Positions 37,931 through 47,120 of a stretch of 64,000 nucleotides of DNA are shown one piece after another. Location: assembly GCA_947629335.1 (NCBI GenBank), contig CANRDI010000001.1, positions 1 through 64,000 on the forward strand, read 5' to 3'. Both the position numbers and the translations under genes were made by a program. The stretch comes from an uncultured Clostridia bacterium. Its GTDB lineage: Bacteria; Bacillota; Clostridia; Oscillospirales; Ruminococcaceae. The notes under the pieces are model-generated. The model ran no database searches. It was not told the origin of the DNA and saw nothing but the letters and a program-made list of their open reading frames with translations. Position 1 is the stretch's first letter; each line of letters begins with the position of its first letter.

Positions 37931-40330
37931 ATGGATCTGAAAATTGCGCTTGCGGGAAATCCGAACGCAGGCAAAACTACGCTTTTTAATGCCCTTACAG
38001 GCTCTAATCAGTTTGTGGGGAACTGGCCGGGAGTAACGGTAGAGAAAAAAGAGGGAAGGCTTAAAGGACATAAAGACGTCATAATAACTGACCTTCCGGG
38101 AATATATTTGCTGTCGCCGTATACTCTCGAAGAAGTTGTTGCGAGAAATTATCTGATAAACGAGCGCCCCGACGCGATCTTGAACATAATCGACGGAACA
38201 AATCTCGAACGCAATCTTTATCTCACAACTCAGCTCGTTGAGCTTGGGATACCTGTTGTATGTGCAATAAATATGATCGACGTTGTAAAGAAAAACGGCG
38301 ATAAAATGAATATCGAACAGCTTTCGGAAGCGCTCGGCTGTAAGGTCGTTGAAATATCGGCGCTTAAAGGAACAGGCGTAAAAGAAGCGGCAAACTTAGC
38401 TGTTGAAGCAGCAAGAGCAAAGGAAAAGACCGTTCCGAAACACAGGTTCAGCGGCTGTGTAGAACACGCAATAGCACATATCGAAGAAGCAGTTTTACAT
38501 AATTCTCCCGAAGAACAACAGCGCTGGTATGCGATAAAACTGTTTGAGCGCGACGAAAAGGTCTATGAGGCACTTAAAGTTTCCGAACAGACAAAGGCGC
38601 ATATAGAAACCGACATCGCCGCTTGCGAAGCGGAAATGGACGACGACAGCGAAAGCATTATAACAAACGAGCGATATGTTTATATAGCAGAGATACTTAA
38701 AGGCTGTCAGAAAAAGAAGAGCAGGGGACTTACCGTTTCGGATAAGATAGATAAGGTAGTTACAAACCGAATTTTAGCGCTGCCGATATTCGCGGTGGTT
38801 ATGTTTATAGTGTATTTCGTTTCGGTAACGACCGTCGGCACTTGGGTCACGGATTGGACGAACGACGGGCTTTTCGGCGACGGATTTCACCTTTTCGGAA
38901 TAGGCTCGGCGGAATTTGACGAAGCAACTTCCGCTTATGCCGAGGAAAACATTTTTACGGAAGAATTACAAAGCCTTGTAAAGTCTGCGGCGGACGCGGG
39001 AGTTGTCGGCGCGGAGGAAATTCTGGGAGCGGTCGAGGAAAAAGACTTTGGCGCGTTTGACGAAGCGCTGGGGTCGTATGGGGACAGCCTTGCGGAAAGC
39101 GGATTTGACGCTGCGGCGCTTGTTGAGGAGCAAATGGAGGGACTTCCTGCGCCCGAAGACTACGGCGTTTGGGTAACGGGCATACCGGTGCTGCTCGACA
39201 ACGCTCTTACATCCGTAAACTGTGCGGAATGGCTTAAAAGCCTTATAATTGACGGAATTGTCGCGGGCGTGGGCGCTGTTCTGGGATTTGTTCCGCAGAT
39301 GCTGGTACTGTTTATATTCCTCGCATTTTTAGAGTCCTGCGGCTATATGGCGAGAATTGCGTTTATTATGGACAGAATTTTCAGAAAGTTCGGCCTTTCG
39401 GGTAAATCCTTTATACCGATGCTTATCGGAACGGGCTGCGGAGTTCCGGGAGTAATGGCTTCGCGCACTATCGAAAATGAGCGCGACCGCAGAATGACCA
39501 TTATGACAACGACATTTATACCGTGCGGAGCGAAAATGCCGATAATCGCGCTTATCGCGGGAGCATTGTTCGGAAATGCATGGTGGGTCGCGCCAAGCGC
39601 ATATTTTATAGGCGTATTTGCTATAATTGTTTCGGGAATAATGCTTAAAAAGACAAAAATGTTCGCGGGAGATCCTGCGCCGTTTGTAATGGAGCTTCCC
39701 GCATATCATCTCCCGACAGTCGGAAACATTTTGCGCTCTATGTGGGAGCGCGGCTGGTCGTTTATCAAAAAAGCGGGTACAATAATCCTGCTTTCGTCAG
39801 TTATTATCTGGGCAGGCTCGGTATTCGGCAATCTCCCCGACGGCGGCTTCGGTTTCAGCACAGAGCTTGAATTGTCGGACAGCGTGCTTGGAATTGTCGG
39901 AAACGCGATTTGCTGGATATTTGCGCCTTTGGGATTTGGCGAAGCGACAGCGGCTATCGCAACCATTATGGGACTTGTCGCAAAAGAAGAAGTTGTCGGA
40001 GTGTTCGGCGTTCTCGACTTTATGGGAATGACCGCGCTTGCGGGGTATTCTTTCCTTGTGTTCAACCTTTTGTGCGCTCCTTGTTTTGCGGCTATCGGAG
40101 CGATAAGACGCGAGATGAACAGCGCAAAGTGGACAGCGTTTGCAATCTGCTATCAATGCGGCTTTGCATATTCGATTTCGCTTATCATTTACCAGTTCGG
40201 GCTTTTGTTTACGGGAGCGGTAAATGTTATAGGGCTGATATTTGCGGTATTGCTATTAGCGCTGATGATCTATATGCTTGCAAAGCCGTATAAAGAAAGC
40301 AAAAAGCTTACGGCAAAGGTTAAAGTGTGA
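37931..40330 (+). CDS. feoB: Ferrous iron transporter FeoB
   Basis: MDLKIALAGNPNAGKTTLFNALTGSNQFVGNWPGVTVEKKEG; GTGCGVPGVMASRTI. Confidence 0.97.
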   Translation: MDLKIALAGNPNAGKTTLFNALTGSNQFVGNWPGVTVEKKEGRLKGHKDVIITDLPGIYLLSPYTLEEVVARNYLINERPDAILNIIDGTNLERNLYLTTQLVELGIPVVCAINMIDVVKKNGDKMNIEQLSEALGCKVVEISALKGTGVKEAANLAVEAARAKEKTVPKHRFSGCVEHAIAHIEEAVLHNSPEEQQRWYAIKLFERDEKVYEALKVSEQTKAHIETDIAACEAEMDDDSESIITNERYVYIAEILKGCQKKKSRGLTVSDKIDKVVTNRILALPIFAVVMFIVYFVSVTTVGTWVTDWTNDGLFGDGFHLFGIGSAEFDEATSAYAEENIFTEELQSLVKSAADAGVVGAEEILGAVEEKDFGAFDEALGSYGDSLAESGFDAAALVEEQMEGLPAPEDYGVWVTGIPVLLDNALTSVNCAEWLKSLIIDGIVAGVGAVLGFVPQMLVLFIFLAFLESCGYMARIAFIMDRIFRKFGLSGKSFIPMLIGTGCGVPGVMASRTIENERDRRMTIMTTTFIPCGAKMPIIALIAGALFGNAWWVAPSAYFIGVFAIIVSGIMLKKTKMFAGDPAPFVMELPAYHLPTVGNILRSMWERGWSFIKKAGTIILLSSVIIWAGSVFGNLPDGGFGFSTELELSDSVLGIVGNAICWIFAPLGFGEATAAIATIMGLVAKEEVVGVFGVLDFMGMTALAGYSFLVFNLLCAPCFAAIGAIRREMNSAKWTAFAICYQCGFAYSISLIIYQFGLLFTGAVNVIGLIFAVLLLALMIYMLAKPYKESKKLTAKVKV

Positions 40331-40376
40331 TAACAACGCCGAAAACTCGATTTTCCGCGTTTGAAAGAGAGTAATT

Positions 40377-40553
40377 ATGATTGATTTTATTTTGGAAAAC
40401 TTATCGACAATAATCGTCTTGCTTTTGGTTTTAGGGCTGTTGTTCCTTGCGGGATTGAAGCTCTATAAGGACAAGAAGAGCGGAAAATCATCATGCGGCG
40501 GGGATTGCTCGCGGTGCGGGTCGTGCTGTAACGGCAAGAAGACGCGGAAGTAG
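40377..40553 (+). CDS. FeoB-associated Cys-rich membrane protein (58 aa, not in supplied ORF track)
   Basis: MIDFILENLSTIIVLLLVLGLLFLAGLKLYKDKKSGKSSCGGDCSRCGSCCNGKKTRK*. Confidence 0.9.
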   Translation: MIDFILENLSTIIVLLLVLGLLFLAGLKLYKDKKSGKSSCGGDCSRCGSCCNGKKTRK

Positions 40554-40580
40554 TGGTAAGAATTGAAAAGGCGGACAGCA

Positions 40581-41270
40581 TTTCCATTACATCACGTTGC
40601 ATAAAAGTTTTGAAAAGGAGTTTGAGGGAAAACTTTTTCAAAAGTTTTCCCTCAATTGGGGCGCGGGAGCAGCGCCACCGCAAATCCGTCAACGGAAAAA
40701 ACTGTAAGGGGGAAGACCTTTTAAAAAAGGTTTTCCCCCTTTAACCCTCTTTCCAAAACTTTTATGTGCCGCGCCTTAAGGCGCAGTCGGAGAGCGGAAG
40801 TGCATTTCCATTACAGCACGTTACATAAAAATTTTGAAAAGGGGCTTGGGGAAAAACTTTTTCAAAAGTTTTTCCCCAATAGGGGCGCGGGGACGAAGCC
40901 CCCGCAAAGAAAAAATTAGCAAAAGTGCATTTCCATTACAGCATGTTGCATAAAAGTTTTGAAAAGGAGTTTGAGGGAAAACTTTTTCAAAAGTTTTCCC
41001 TCAATTGGGGCGCGGGAGCAGCGCTACCGCAAATCCGTCAACGGAAAAAATTGCAAGGGGGAAAACCTTTTAAAAAAGGTTTTCCCCCTTTAACCCTTTT
41101 TCCAAAACTTTTATGTGCCGCGCCTTGCGGCACGGTCGGAGAGCGGAAGTGCATTTCCATTACAGCACGTTACATAAAAATTTTGAAAAGGGGTTTGGGG
41201 GAAAACTTTTTTAAAAGTTTTCCCCCAAAAAACTAAAAAAACTTTCACGGTGCGTCTTTTGGTGCAATCG
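40581..41270. repeat. About 350-bp higher-order tandem duplication made of hairpin modules (same family as 24561..24965, opposite orientation)
   Basis: 'tttccattaca.cacgtt.cataaaa.ttttgaaaagg' recurs at about 40581, 40804, 40930 and 41154; each is followed by a perfect hairpin such as ttgagggaaaactttttcaaaagttttccctcaa. Confidence 0.88.
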
Positions 41271-41301
41271 GAGAGTGAAGGCGCTGTTCGTTTATTTTTC
41301 C

Positions 41302-42177
41302 TCAAATGTCAGCAGTATTGCTGACAATATTCCTTAATTTCCCTATTTTCTCAACTTCACACACAACCTCGTCTCCCGCTTTCAGATAACGCGGCGGCTC
41401 CATTCCAAGTGCAACTCCCCCCGGCGTTCCCGTAGAAATTATCGTACCTGCTTTAAGAGTTATTCCGCGCGAAAGTTCGCTTATTGCATAAGGAATTTTC
41501 GTTATCATAAGCGAGGTGTTGCTGTTTTGACGAAGCTCACCGTTGACCCTGCACGAAATTGAAAGCCTGTTTATATCGCCTATCTCGTCTTTCGTCACAA
41601 TGCATGGCCCTATCGCCGTATATCCGTCAAGGCTCTTTCCGTAAAACCACTGCTTGTGTAAAAATTGCATATTTCTGCCGCTGATGTCATTTATAATGGT
41701 ATAACCGAAAACATAGTCGAGCGCGTTCTGTTCGGAAACATTTTTGCAGTCCTTTCCGATTATAACCCCCAACTCCGCCTCATAGTCCAGACTGTCCACG
41801 AAGTCATAATTCGGGATAATTCCGCCGTCGCCAAGTGCATAATTCGCGCGTTTTGAAAAGTAAACACACGCTTCATTCCCGACAAAACTTTCTATCTGCT
41901 TTGTTTCCTCAATATGTTCGGCATAGTTGACGCCAAGGCAGATAAGATCGTGCTTCGGTTCTGGAATAGGCGCGCAAGTCTGTATTTCGTCAAATGAAAC
42001 AGCTCCGTTATCGTTTTCGCAGAGCGTTTTTTCTTTGATCTCGCATAGTTTTTTTTCATCCGCATTTTCAATCAGTGCGTTAATGTCCTCAAATTCATTC
42101 AGCAAGATCAGCTTTCCGCTTTTGTGAAGAACTGCCGCGGATCGATTTTTGTTGTGTACCACCGTGTAAAATCTCAT
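41302..42177 (-). CDS. Fumarylacetoacetate hydrolase family protein
   Basis: CLGVNYAEHIEET...DYEAELGVIIGKDCKNVSEQNALDYVFGYTIINDISGRN. Confidence 0.9.
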   Translation of the reverse strand: MRFYTVVHNKNRSAAVLHKSGKLILLNEFEDINALIENADEKKLCEIKEKTLCENDNGAVSFDEIQTCAPIPEPKHDLICLGVNYAEHIEETKQIESFVGNEACVYFSKRANYALGDGGIIPNYDFVDSLDYEAELGVIIGKDCKNVSEQNALDYVFGYTIINDISGRNMQFLHKQWFYGKSLDGYTAIGPCIVTKDEIGDINRLSISCRVNGELRQNSNTSLMITKIPYAISELSRGITLKAGTIISTGTPGGVALGMEPPRYLKAGDEVVCEVEKIGKLRNIVSNTADI

Positions 42178-42321
42178 AATGTTCCTTTCATTCGTTCGGC
42201 TGACAATACGCCGTTTTTTCCAAATAACTCCTATATAATTATAACCCTGCCGCTGATTTTTGTCAATATCAATTTTAAACTGCAAGCTGACATACAATTT
42301 ATAACAATTGTGTTTAGGTGG

Positions 42322-42350
42322 TTGACAATTGAGCAAATATAGTGTATAAT
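42322..42350 (+). promoter_or_regulatory. Sigma-A-type promoter (TTGACA-17-TATAAT)
   Basis: TTGACA attgagcaaatatagtg TATAAT. Confidence 0.85.
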
Positions 42351-42398
42351 GTATATGTGAAGTTTAGAAGTATCCGAGCGTGAGAGGTGTGAAATGCT

Positions 42399-42818
42399 TT
42401 GGAAAACGAACCGCACAGCTTAAAACAGCAAAGTGCAGTTGAAAAGCTGAAAAATTGCAGGTCGGAAGAGGCTCTCTGGCAGGCAGTCGAGGCTTTTCAA
42501 AACCACATTTTCTATACTTCTTCGGGACTTCCGTTCAGATATACTATAAAAATCGGCAGGAACGGAGAGCCTACGAAAGAATTGTGGATCGACCGCAGAG
42601 AAAACAGCAAATCCCTTTCGTGGAGCAGCATTGTGCTTGCCTTTAAAAGCGCGCTTTCGATGACCGAAAAGGTCGTTTCCGGTCCGAAATCTCTGGGGAA
42701 TATCCGCGGCGTGTCTTATATTTATCCGATTTTTTGGAGTTTTGGACTTATCAATGTTCCCGAACAAATAGCACAAAAAATGAAAAACAGTTCTTTTGAG
42801 GTTTCAGAGGAAGAATAA
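42399..42818 (+). CDS. Hypothetical protein
   Basis: 139-aa ORF behind a consensus promoter; no family recognised. Confidence 0.7.
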   Translation: MENEPHSLKQQSAVEKLKNCRSEEALWQAVEAFQNHIFYTSSGLPFRYTIKIGRNGEPTKELWIDRRENSKSLSWSSIVLAFKSALSMTEKVVSGPKSLGNIRGVSYIYPIFWSFGLINVPEQIAQKMKNSSFEVSEEE

Positions 42819-42991
42819 TTCAGAAATGTTTTACTGCAAAACTTTGTGAAACAGTTTTCTGAATGCTTTCGGCTTACTTAAACAAAAGGATTTTCGACAT
42901 TTTATTCATCTTTTGGAATAATTTTCATAAAAAATTCTTTTTTGATAAGATTTGGGCATTGTATCGTGGTTTTGCACAAAAATTTCGCTTG

Positions 42992-43008
42992 TTTTTTTTT
43001 TTTTTTTT
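42992..43008 (+). repeat. Homopolymer T17 tract
   Basis: g-T17-g directly upstream of the candidate glycan-locus promoter. Confidence 0.95.
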
Positions 43009-43022
43009 GGACGGTTTTAACA

Positions 43023-43051
43023 TTGACATATGTCACTGTTTGCTGTAAAAT
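43023..43051 (+). promoter_or_regulatory. Candidate glycan-locus promoter (TTGACA-17-TAAAAT)
   Basis: TTGACA tatgtcactgtttgctg TAAAAT; about 300-nt leader to 43355. Confidence 0.6.
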
Positions 43052-43354
43052 GTAACTATATGTGTATCGGTTATATTTTATAACTTTTGTTAAATACAGC
43101 ATTATCGGGCTTTACGCCTGTCAGATCTGCAAAGAAACATACGGGTTCGCCGATTTGTTTCAAAATGAAGTATTTTTGAATAATATGCGAGAAAAAAATG
43201 TAAAATTTGGTCTACAAAGCCTTACTGTTAATTTGTTATAATATATATTAATGAAAATTGTTTTTCCGCTTTCATATTGCCGCTGTTAGGGGAAACGGCG
43301 GAGCAAAGACCTTCGATATGATCTTGCGGACGGCTTATATAAAATAAATTAGGA

Positions 43355-44116
43355 GTGAAAAAAGTGGCTGAACTGGAAACTATCGAGCGCGACGCCGTTG
43401 CTCAGACAGTTGAAGTAGTCGAAAAACCTGAAGAGGGCGTTTACAGAAAACGTCCGGCATTCTTTTTCTTTAAAAGGGTGTTTGACATTTTTGCATCGCT
43501 TTTGGCGAGCATTATTCTGATCGTTCCGCTGGCGGTTGTGGCGGTGATGATAATGATAAAAGATCCGGGAAATCCGTTTTACATACAGACCAGAGTAGGA
43601 AAAGGCGGAAAACCTTTGAGAATATTAAAATTCCGCACAATGAGAAAAAATGCGGACAAGCTCGAAGATATGCTTACACCCGAACAGCTTGAAGAGTATA
43701 AAAAAGAATATAAGCTCGATGATGATCCGAGGCTTATCGGATATAAGAAAGAGGGCGACGGAAAAACGTGCTTCGGAGCGCGTTTAAGACAGATGTCAAT
43801 AGACGAGCTTCCTCAAATTCCGTATAATATCCTCATAAAAGGCGATATGTCGGTCGTTGGACCAAGACCGATACTAAGAGAAGAGCTTGAAAAATACTAC
43901 ACCCCCACACAGCAGGATGATCTGCTTGCGGTAAAACCCGGACTTACAGGTTATTGGCAGGCGTATGCGCGTAATGATGCCAAATATCAAATCGGGGGGG
44001 GCGGAGAGCGTCAGCAAATGGAGCTTTATTACATAGAGAATATGAGTCCGACGTTGGATATAAAGATAATCTTCAAGACAATAAGCTCCGTACTTCTCCG
44101 CAAAGGTGCGAAGTAA
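43355..44116 (+). CDS. Undecaprenyl-phosphate sugar phosphotransferase (priming glycosyltransferase)
   Basis: KRVFDIFASLLASIILIVPL...IQTRVGKGGKPLRILKFRTM...MSIDELPQIPYNILIKGDMSVVGPRP...KPGLTGYWQAYARND. Confidence 0.93.
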   Translation: MKKVAELETIERDAVAQTVEVVEKPEEGVYRKRPAFFFFKRVFDIFASLLASIILIVPLAVVAVMIMIKDPGNPFYIQTRVGKGGKPLRILKFRTMRKNADKLEDMLTPEQLEEYKKEYKLDDDPRLIGYKKEGDGKTCFGARLRQMSIDELPQIPYNILIKGDMSVVGPRPILREELEKYYTPTQQDDLLAVKPGLTGYWQAYARNDAKYQIGGGGERQQMELYYIENMSPTLDIKIIFKTISSVLLRKGAK

Positions 44117-44733
44117 AGCCAAAACCGTTTTATGATTTTGTTAAAAGAACGTTTGATATTGTCGTGGCGGTTGTGTGCCTTACGGTTGGGCTTCCGATTT
44201 ACATAATAATCGCGGTCGCGGTTGTGATTGACGATTTTGGAAATCCGTTTTTCGTGCAGGAGCGCGTCGGAAAAAACGGAAAGCTGTTTAAAATGGTTAA
44301 GTTCAGGACAATGTACGTTAATGCCGATGATATGAAGCACGAGCTTGAGGGTAAAAATGAGTATGAAAGCGTTCATTTTAAGATAACAGACAATCCGCGC
44401 GTTACAAAAGTAGGAAAATTTCTGTGCAGGACGTCTCTTGACGAAACGCCGCAGGCTCTGAATTTACTAATGGGTTCAATGACTATCATAGGTCCGCGGC
44501 AAATTATGTAGGACGAGATTTGGGTGAATTATTTGCCAGAAGAGCAGAAAATGTTGCTTTCAATGAAGCCTGGACTGACCAGACATTGTAAGGTGTATGT
44601 TAGGAATGGCGCTGCTTATGTTGACTGCATGCGTCAACAAATGGAGGAAGATGCGTATGTGCAGAGGTCATTTTGGAATTATTTGATTTTGTTAGTTACA
44701 GTCAAGACCGTCGTGGGACAAAGTGGGGTATAA
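44113..44733 (+). pseudogene. Second sugar transferase, inactivated (no proper start, in-frame TAG at 44509-44511, eroded C-terminus)
   Basis: KPKPFYDFVKRTFDIVVAVVCLTVGLP...RTSLDETPQALNLLMGSMTIIGPRQIM*DEIWVNYLPEEQKMLLSMKPGLTRHCKVYVRN, read in one frame through the amber codon. Confidence 0.85.
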
Positions 44734-44780
44734 GATATATTGCCCGTGTGATAAATTTAAAGAAAAGTGGATAGTTATCA

Positions 44781-45647
44781 ATGATAAAGATTGGAATTGT
44801 AATTCTTACTTGGAATTCGGAAAAGTGTATAGACCAGTGCTTGAAATCCATTAAATCTCTTAACAGCAATTTTCTTTCCGTTAAGGCGATTGTTGTTGAC
44901 AACGGCTCATCTGACAAGACTTTAGAAATAGTTAAGTCTTATACTGAATTTTCAGACGAAGGTTCCGACTTTACGTTTGAAACTATATCACTTGATAAAA
45001 ACTATGGCACTACTTTGAGCAGAAACAAAGGAATTAAAAAACTTTTGGAGGATCCAAATATAAGTTATATTTGCATTCTTGACTCTGACACGGTTGTAAA
45101 TACCGAAGCTGTCATAAGACTTGTTGATGTTGTAGAAAATGACATGGGTTGTGCTGTTGTTGGACCGAAAATGAAAGACAAAAAGGATGTTTATCAGAAT
45201 TCGGGCAGAAATATTCCTACATTGACCGAAAAGCTTTTTAAGGTTCTTCCAATCAAGTCATTAAAGAAAAAAGGTCGGGCAATGGAAGCCTCTGTTAATG
45301 TAGACGGAAGCGGAACCGCCGAGGTAGGGTATCTTTTATCAGCCTGTTGGATGATGAGAAAGGAAATTTTCAGAACGGTTGGTTTATTGGACGAGAAAAT
45401 TTTTTACGCTCCCGAGGATGTTGAATTCTGTATCAGATGCCACAAAGCCGGATATACGGTTAAGTATTGCCGCGATGCAGAAATTATACACGAGTGGCAG
45501 AGACTTTCCAGAAAAAAGCTTTTCAGCAAGCACAATTTTGAACATATAAAAGGGCTGGCATATATGTTTATAAAGCATAAATATCTGTTCAGCACTGAAA
45601 AGATAGAAAAAATATATGAAGAGAACAGGAAATCGGTGGAAATATGA
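44781..45647 (+). CDS. Glycosyltransferase family 2
   Basis: IGIVILTWNSEKCIDQCLKSI...VDNGSSDKTLEI...LDSDTVVN. Confidence 0.9.
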   Translation: MIKIGIVILTWNSEKCIDQCLKSIKSLNSNFLSVKAIVVDNGSSDKTLEIVKSYTEFSDEGSDFTFETISLDKNYGTTLSRNKGIKKLLEDPNISYICILDSDTVVNTEAVIRLVDVVENDMGCAVVGPKMKDKKDVYQNSGRNIPTLTEKLFKVLPIKSLKKKGRAMEASVNVDGSGTAEVGYLLSACWMMRKEIFRTVGLLDEKIFYAPEDVEFCIRCHKAGYTVKYCRDAEIIHEWQRLSRKKLFSKHNFEHIKGLAYMFIKHKYLFSTEKIEKIYEENRKSVEI

Positions 45648-47110
45648 AAGTTTTTTTTGTGAACCCTCCATTCAAATCAGAATACGGAAAGTTTTCAAGG
45701 GAAAACAGAAGCCCTGCGGTCACGCGAAGTGGGACACTGTATTATCCGCTGTGGTTGATCTATTCCGCCGCAGTCTGCGAAAAGGACGGATTCGATGTTC
45801 GGTTTTTGGATGCCCCCGCATCACCTCTCAACGAAGAACAGTCATTAGAAATCATCGCTAAAGAGGGAGATAATGCGAAGCTGTTTGTAATCAGTACCAG
45901 CACGCCGTCCATTTACAGCGATGTTGCATTTGCGGAGAAAATCAAAGCGCTTTATCCCGATTCCTTTATTCTGCTTGTTGGTACGCACCCATCAGCGATG
46001 CCGGAAGAAACGCTGCGACTGAGTGAAAAAGTCAACGCCGTGGCGCGAAAGGAATTTGACTATATCGTCAGGGGTGTTGCAAGAGCTTTAAGGGACGGTA
46101 AAAATCCCAATGAGGTCAACGGGCTTACATATCACGAAAAAGGAGAGATAAAGGCAAACCCGGATATGGAGTATATCACCGAGCTTGATGAGATACCATT
46201 TGCTGCGGAATTTATAAAGAAGCATCTCAATGAACGCGACTATTTCTTTGCAGCTTCGTCATATCCCGAAATTCAGATTTTTACCGGAAGAGGGTGCATG
46301 GCAAGGTGTAATTTTTGTGTCTATCCTCAAACAATGCATGGACATCAGTACCGCCTGAGAACTCCCGAAAATGTTGTCGCGGAGTTTCAGTATATAGCAG
46401 ATAATTTTCCGGACGTAAAAGAAGTCGTTATTGAGGACGATACCTTTACAGCCAAAAAGGACAGGGTAATAGAGATATGCAAGCTGCTTGTCGAAAAGGG
46501 CCTTAATGAGCGTCTGAAATGGCTTTGCAATGCAAGGGTAAACCTTGATCTTGAAACTATGGAAGCGATGAAGGCAGCGGGGTGCCACCTAATAATCCCC
46601 GGAATTGAAAGCGGCTCTCAGCAAATTCTTAACAACATCAAAAAGGGAACAACCATTGAGCAGATACAGAACTATATTTCGAACGCGAAAAAAGCGAAAC
46701 TTATGGTTCATGCCTGCTATATGGTAGGAAACAACGGCGAAACGCGGGAAACAATGGAAGAAACGTTCCGACTCGCGCTCAAGTTGAACACTGATACAGC
46801 TCAATTTTATCCTCTTTTGCCTTTCCCCGGAACTGAAGCATATTATTGGGCAAAAACGAACGGATATATAAAAGGCGGCTATGACGATTACCTGAAAGAG
46901 GACGGAACGATTAATTGCGTTTTGGCGTTACCAAATTTGTCATCGGATGAACTGGTGAAATTCTGTGATGACGCAAGAAGAAAGTATTATCTGAGACTGA
47001 GATATATTCTTCACAGGATCTGGATGGGTATCAAGAGCCCCGAAGATTTGAAGAGAAGTCTTAAAGCATTTGGAAGCATTAAGGGGTTTTTGTTTAAGAA
47101 AACTAAGTAA
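45644..47110 (+). CDS. B12-binding-domain radical SAM protein
   Basis: N-terminal cobalamin-binding-like region, then TGRGCMARCNFCVYPQTMHGHQYRLRTPENVVAEF (CxxxCxxC). Confidence 0.88.
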   Translation: MKVFFVNPPFKSEYGKFSRENRSPAVTRSGTLYYPLWLIYSAAVCEKDGFDVRFLDAPASPLNEEQSLEIIAKEGDNAKLFVISTSTPSIYSDVAFAEKIKALYPDSFILLVGTHPSAMPEETLRLSEKVNAVARKEFDYIVRGVARALRDGKNPNEVNGLTYHEKGEIKANPDMEYITELDEIPFAAEFIKKHLNERDYFFAASSYPEIQIFTGRGCMARCNFCVYPQTMHGHQYRLRTPENVVAEFQYIADNFPDVKEVVIEDDTFTAKKDRVIEICKLLVEKGLNERLKWLCNARVNLDLETMEAMKAAGCHLIIPGIESGSQQILNNIKKGTTIEQIQNYISNAKKAKLMVHACYMVGNNGETRETMEETFRLALKLNTDTAQFYPLLPFPGTEAYYWAKTNGYIKGGYDDYLKEDGTINCVLALPNLSSDELVKFCDDARRKYYLRLRYILHRIWMGIKSPEDLKRSLKAFGSIKGFLFKKTK

Positions 47111-47120
47111 CGGAGGGGTT

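Noticed and set aside
24561-41270. Repeat arrays as CRISPR
   Set aside because: Units are about 135 or 350 bp with long internal hairpins and no constant-repeat/variable-spacer pattern; no cas genes in the window.
42863-43048. 61-aa ORF 42863..43048 across the T17 tract
   Set aside because: Composition is driven by the homopolymer (FFFFFFLDG), there is no RBS and it overlaps the candidate promoter.
43240-43354. Possible c-di-GMP-I riboswitch in the glycan leader (ggcggagcaaagacc resembles the gcaaag segment)
   Set aside because: The other conserved blocks (cacagggcaaacc, ggtagc-type receptor) are not recognisable.
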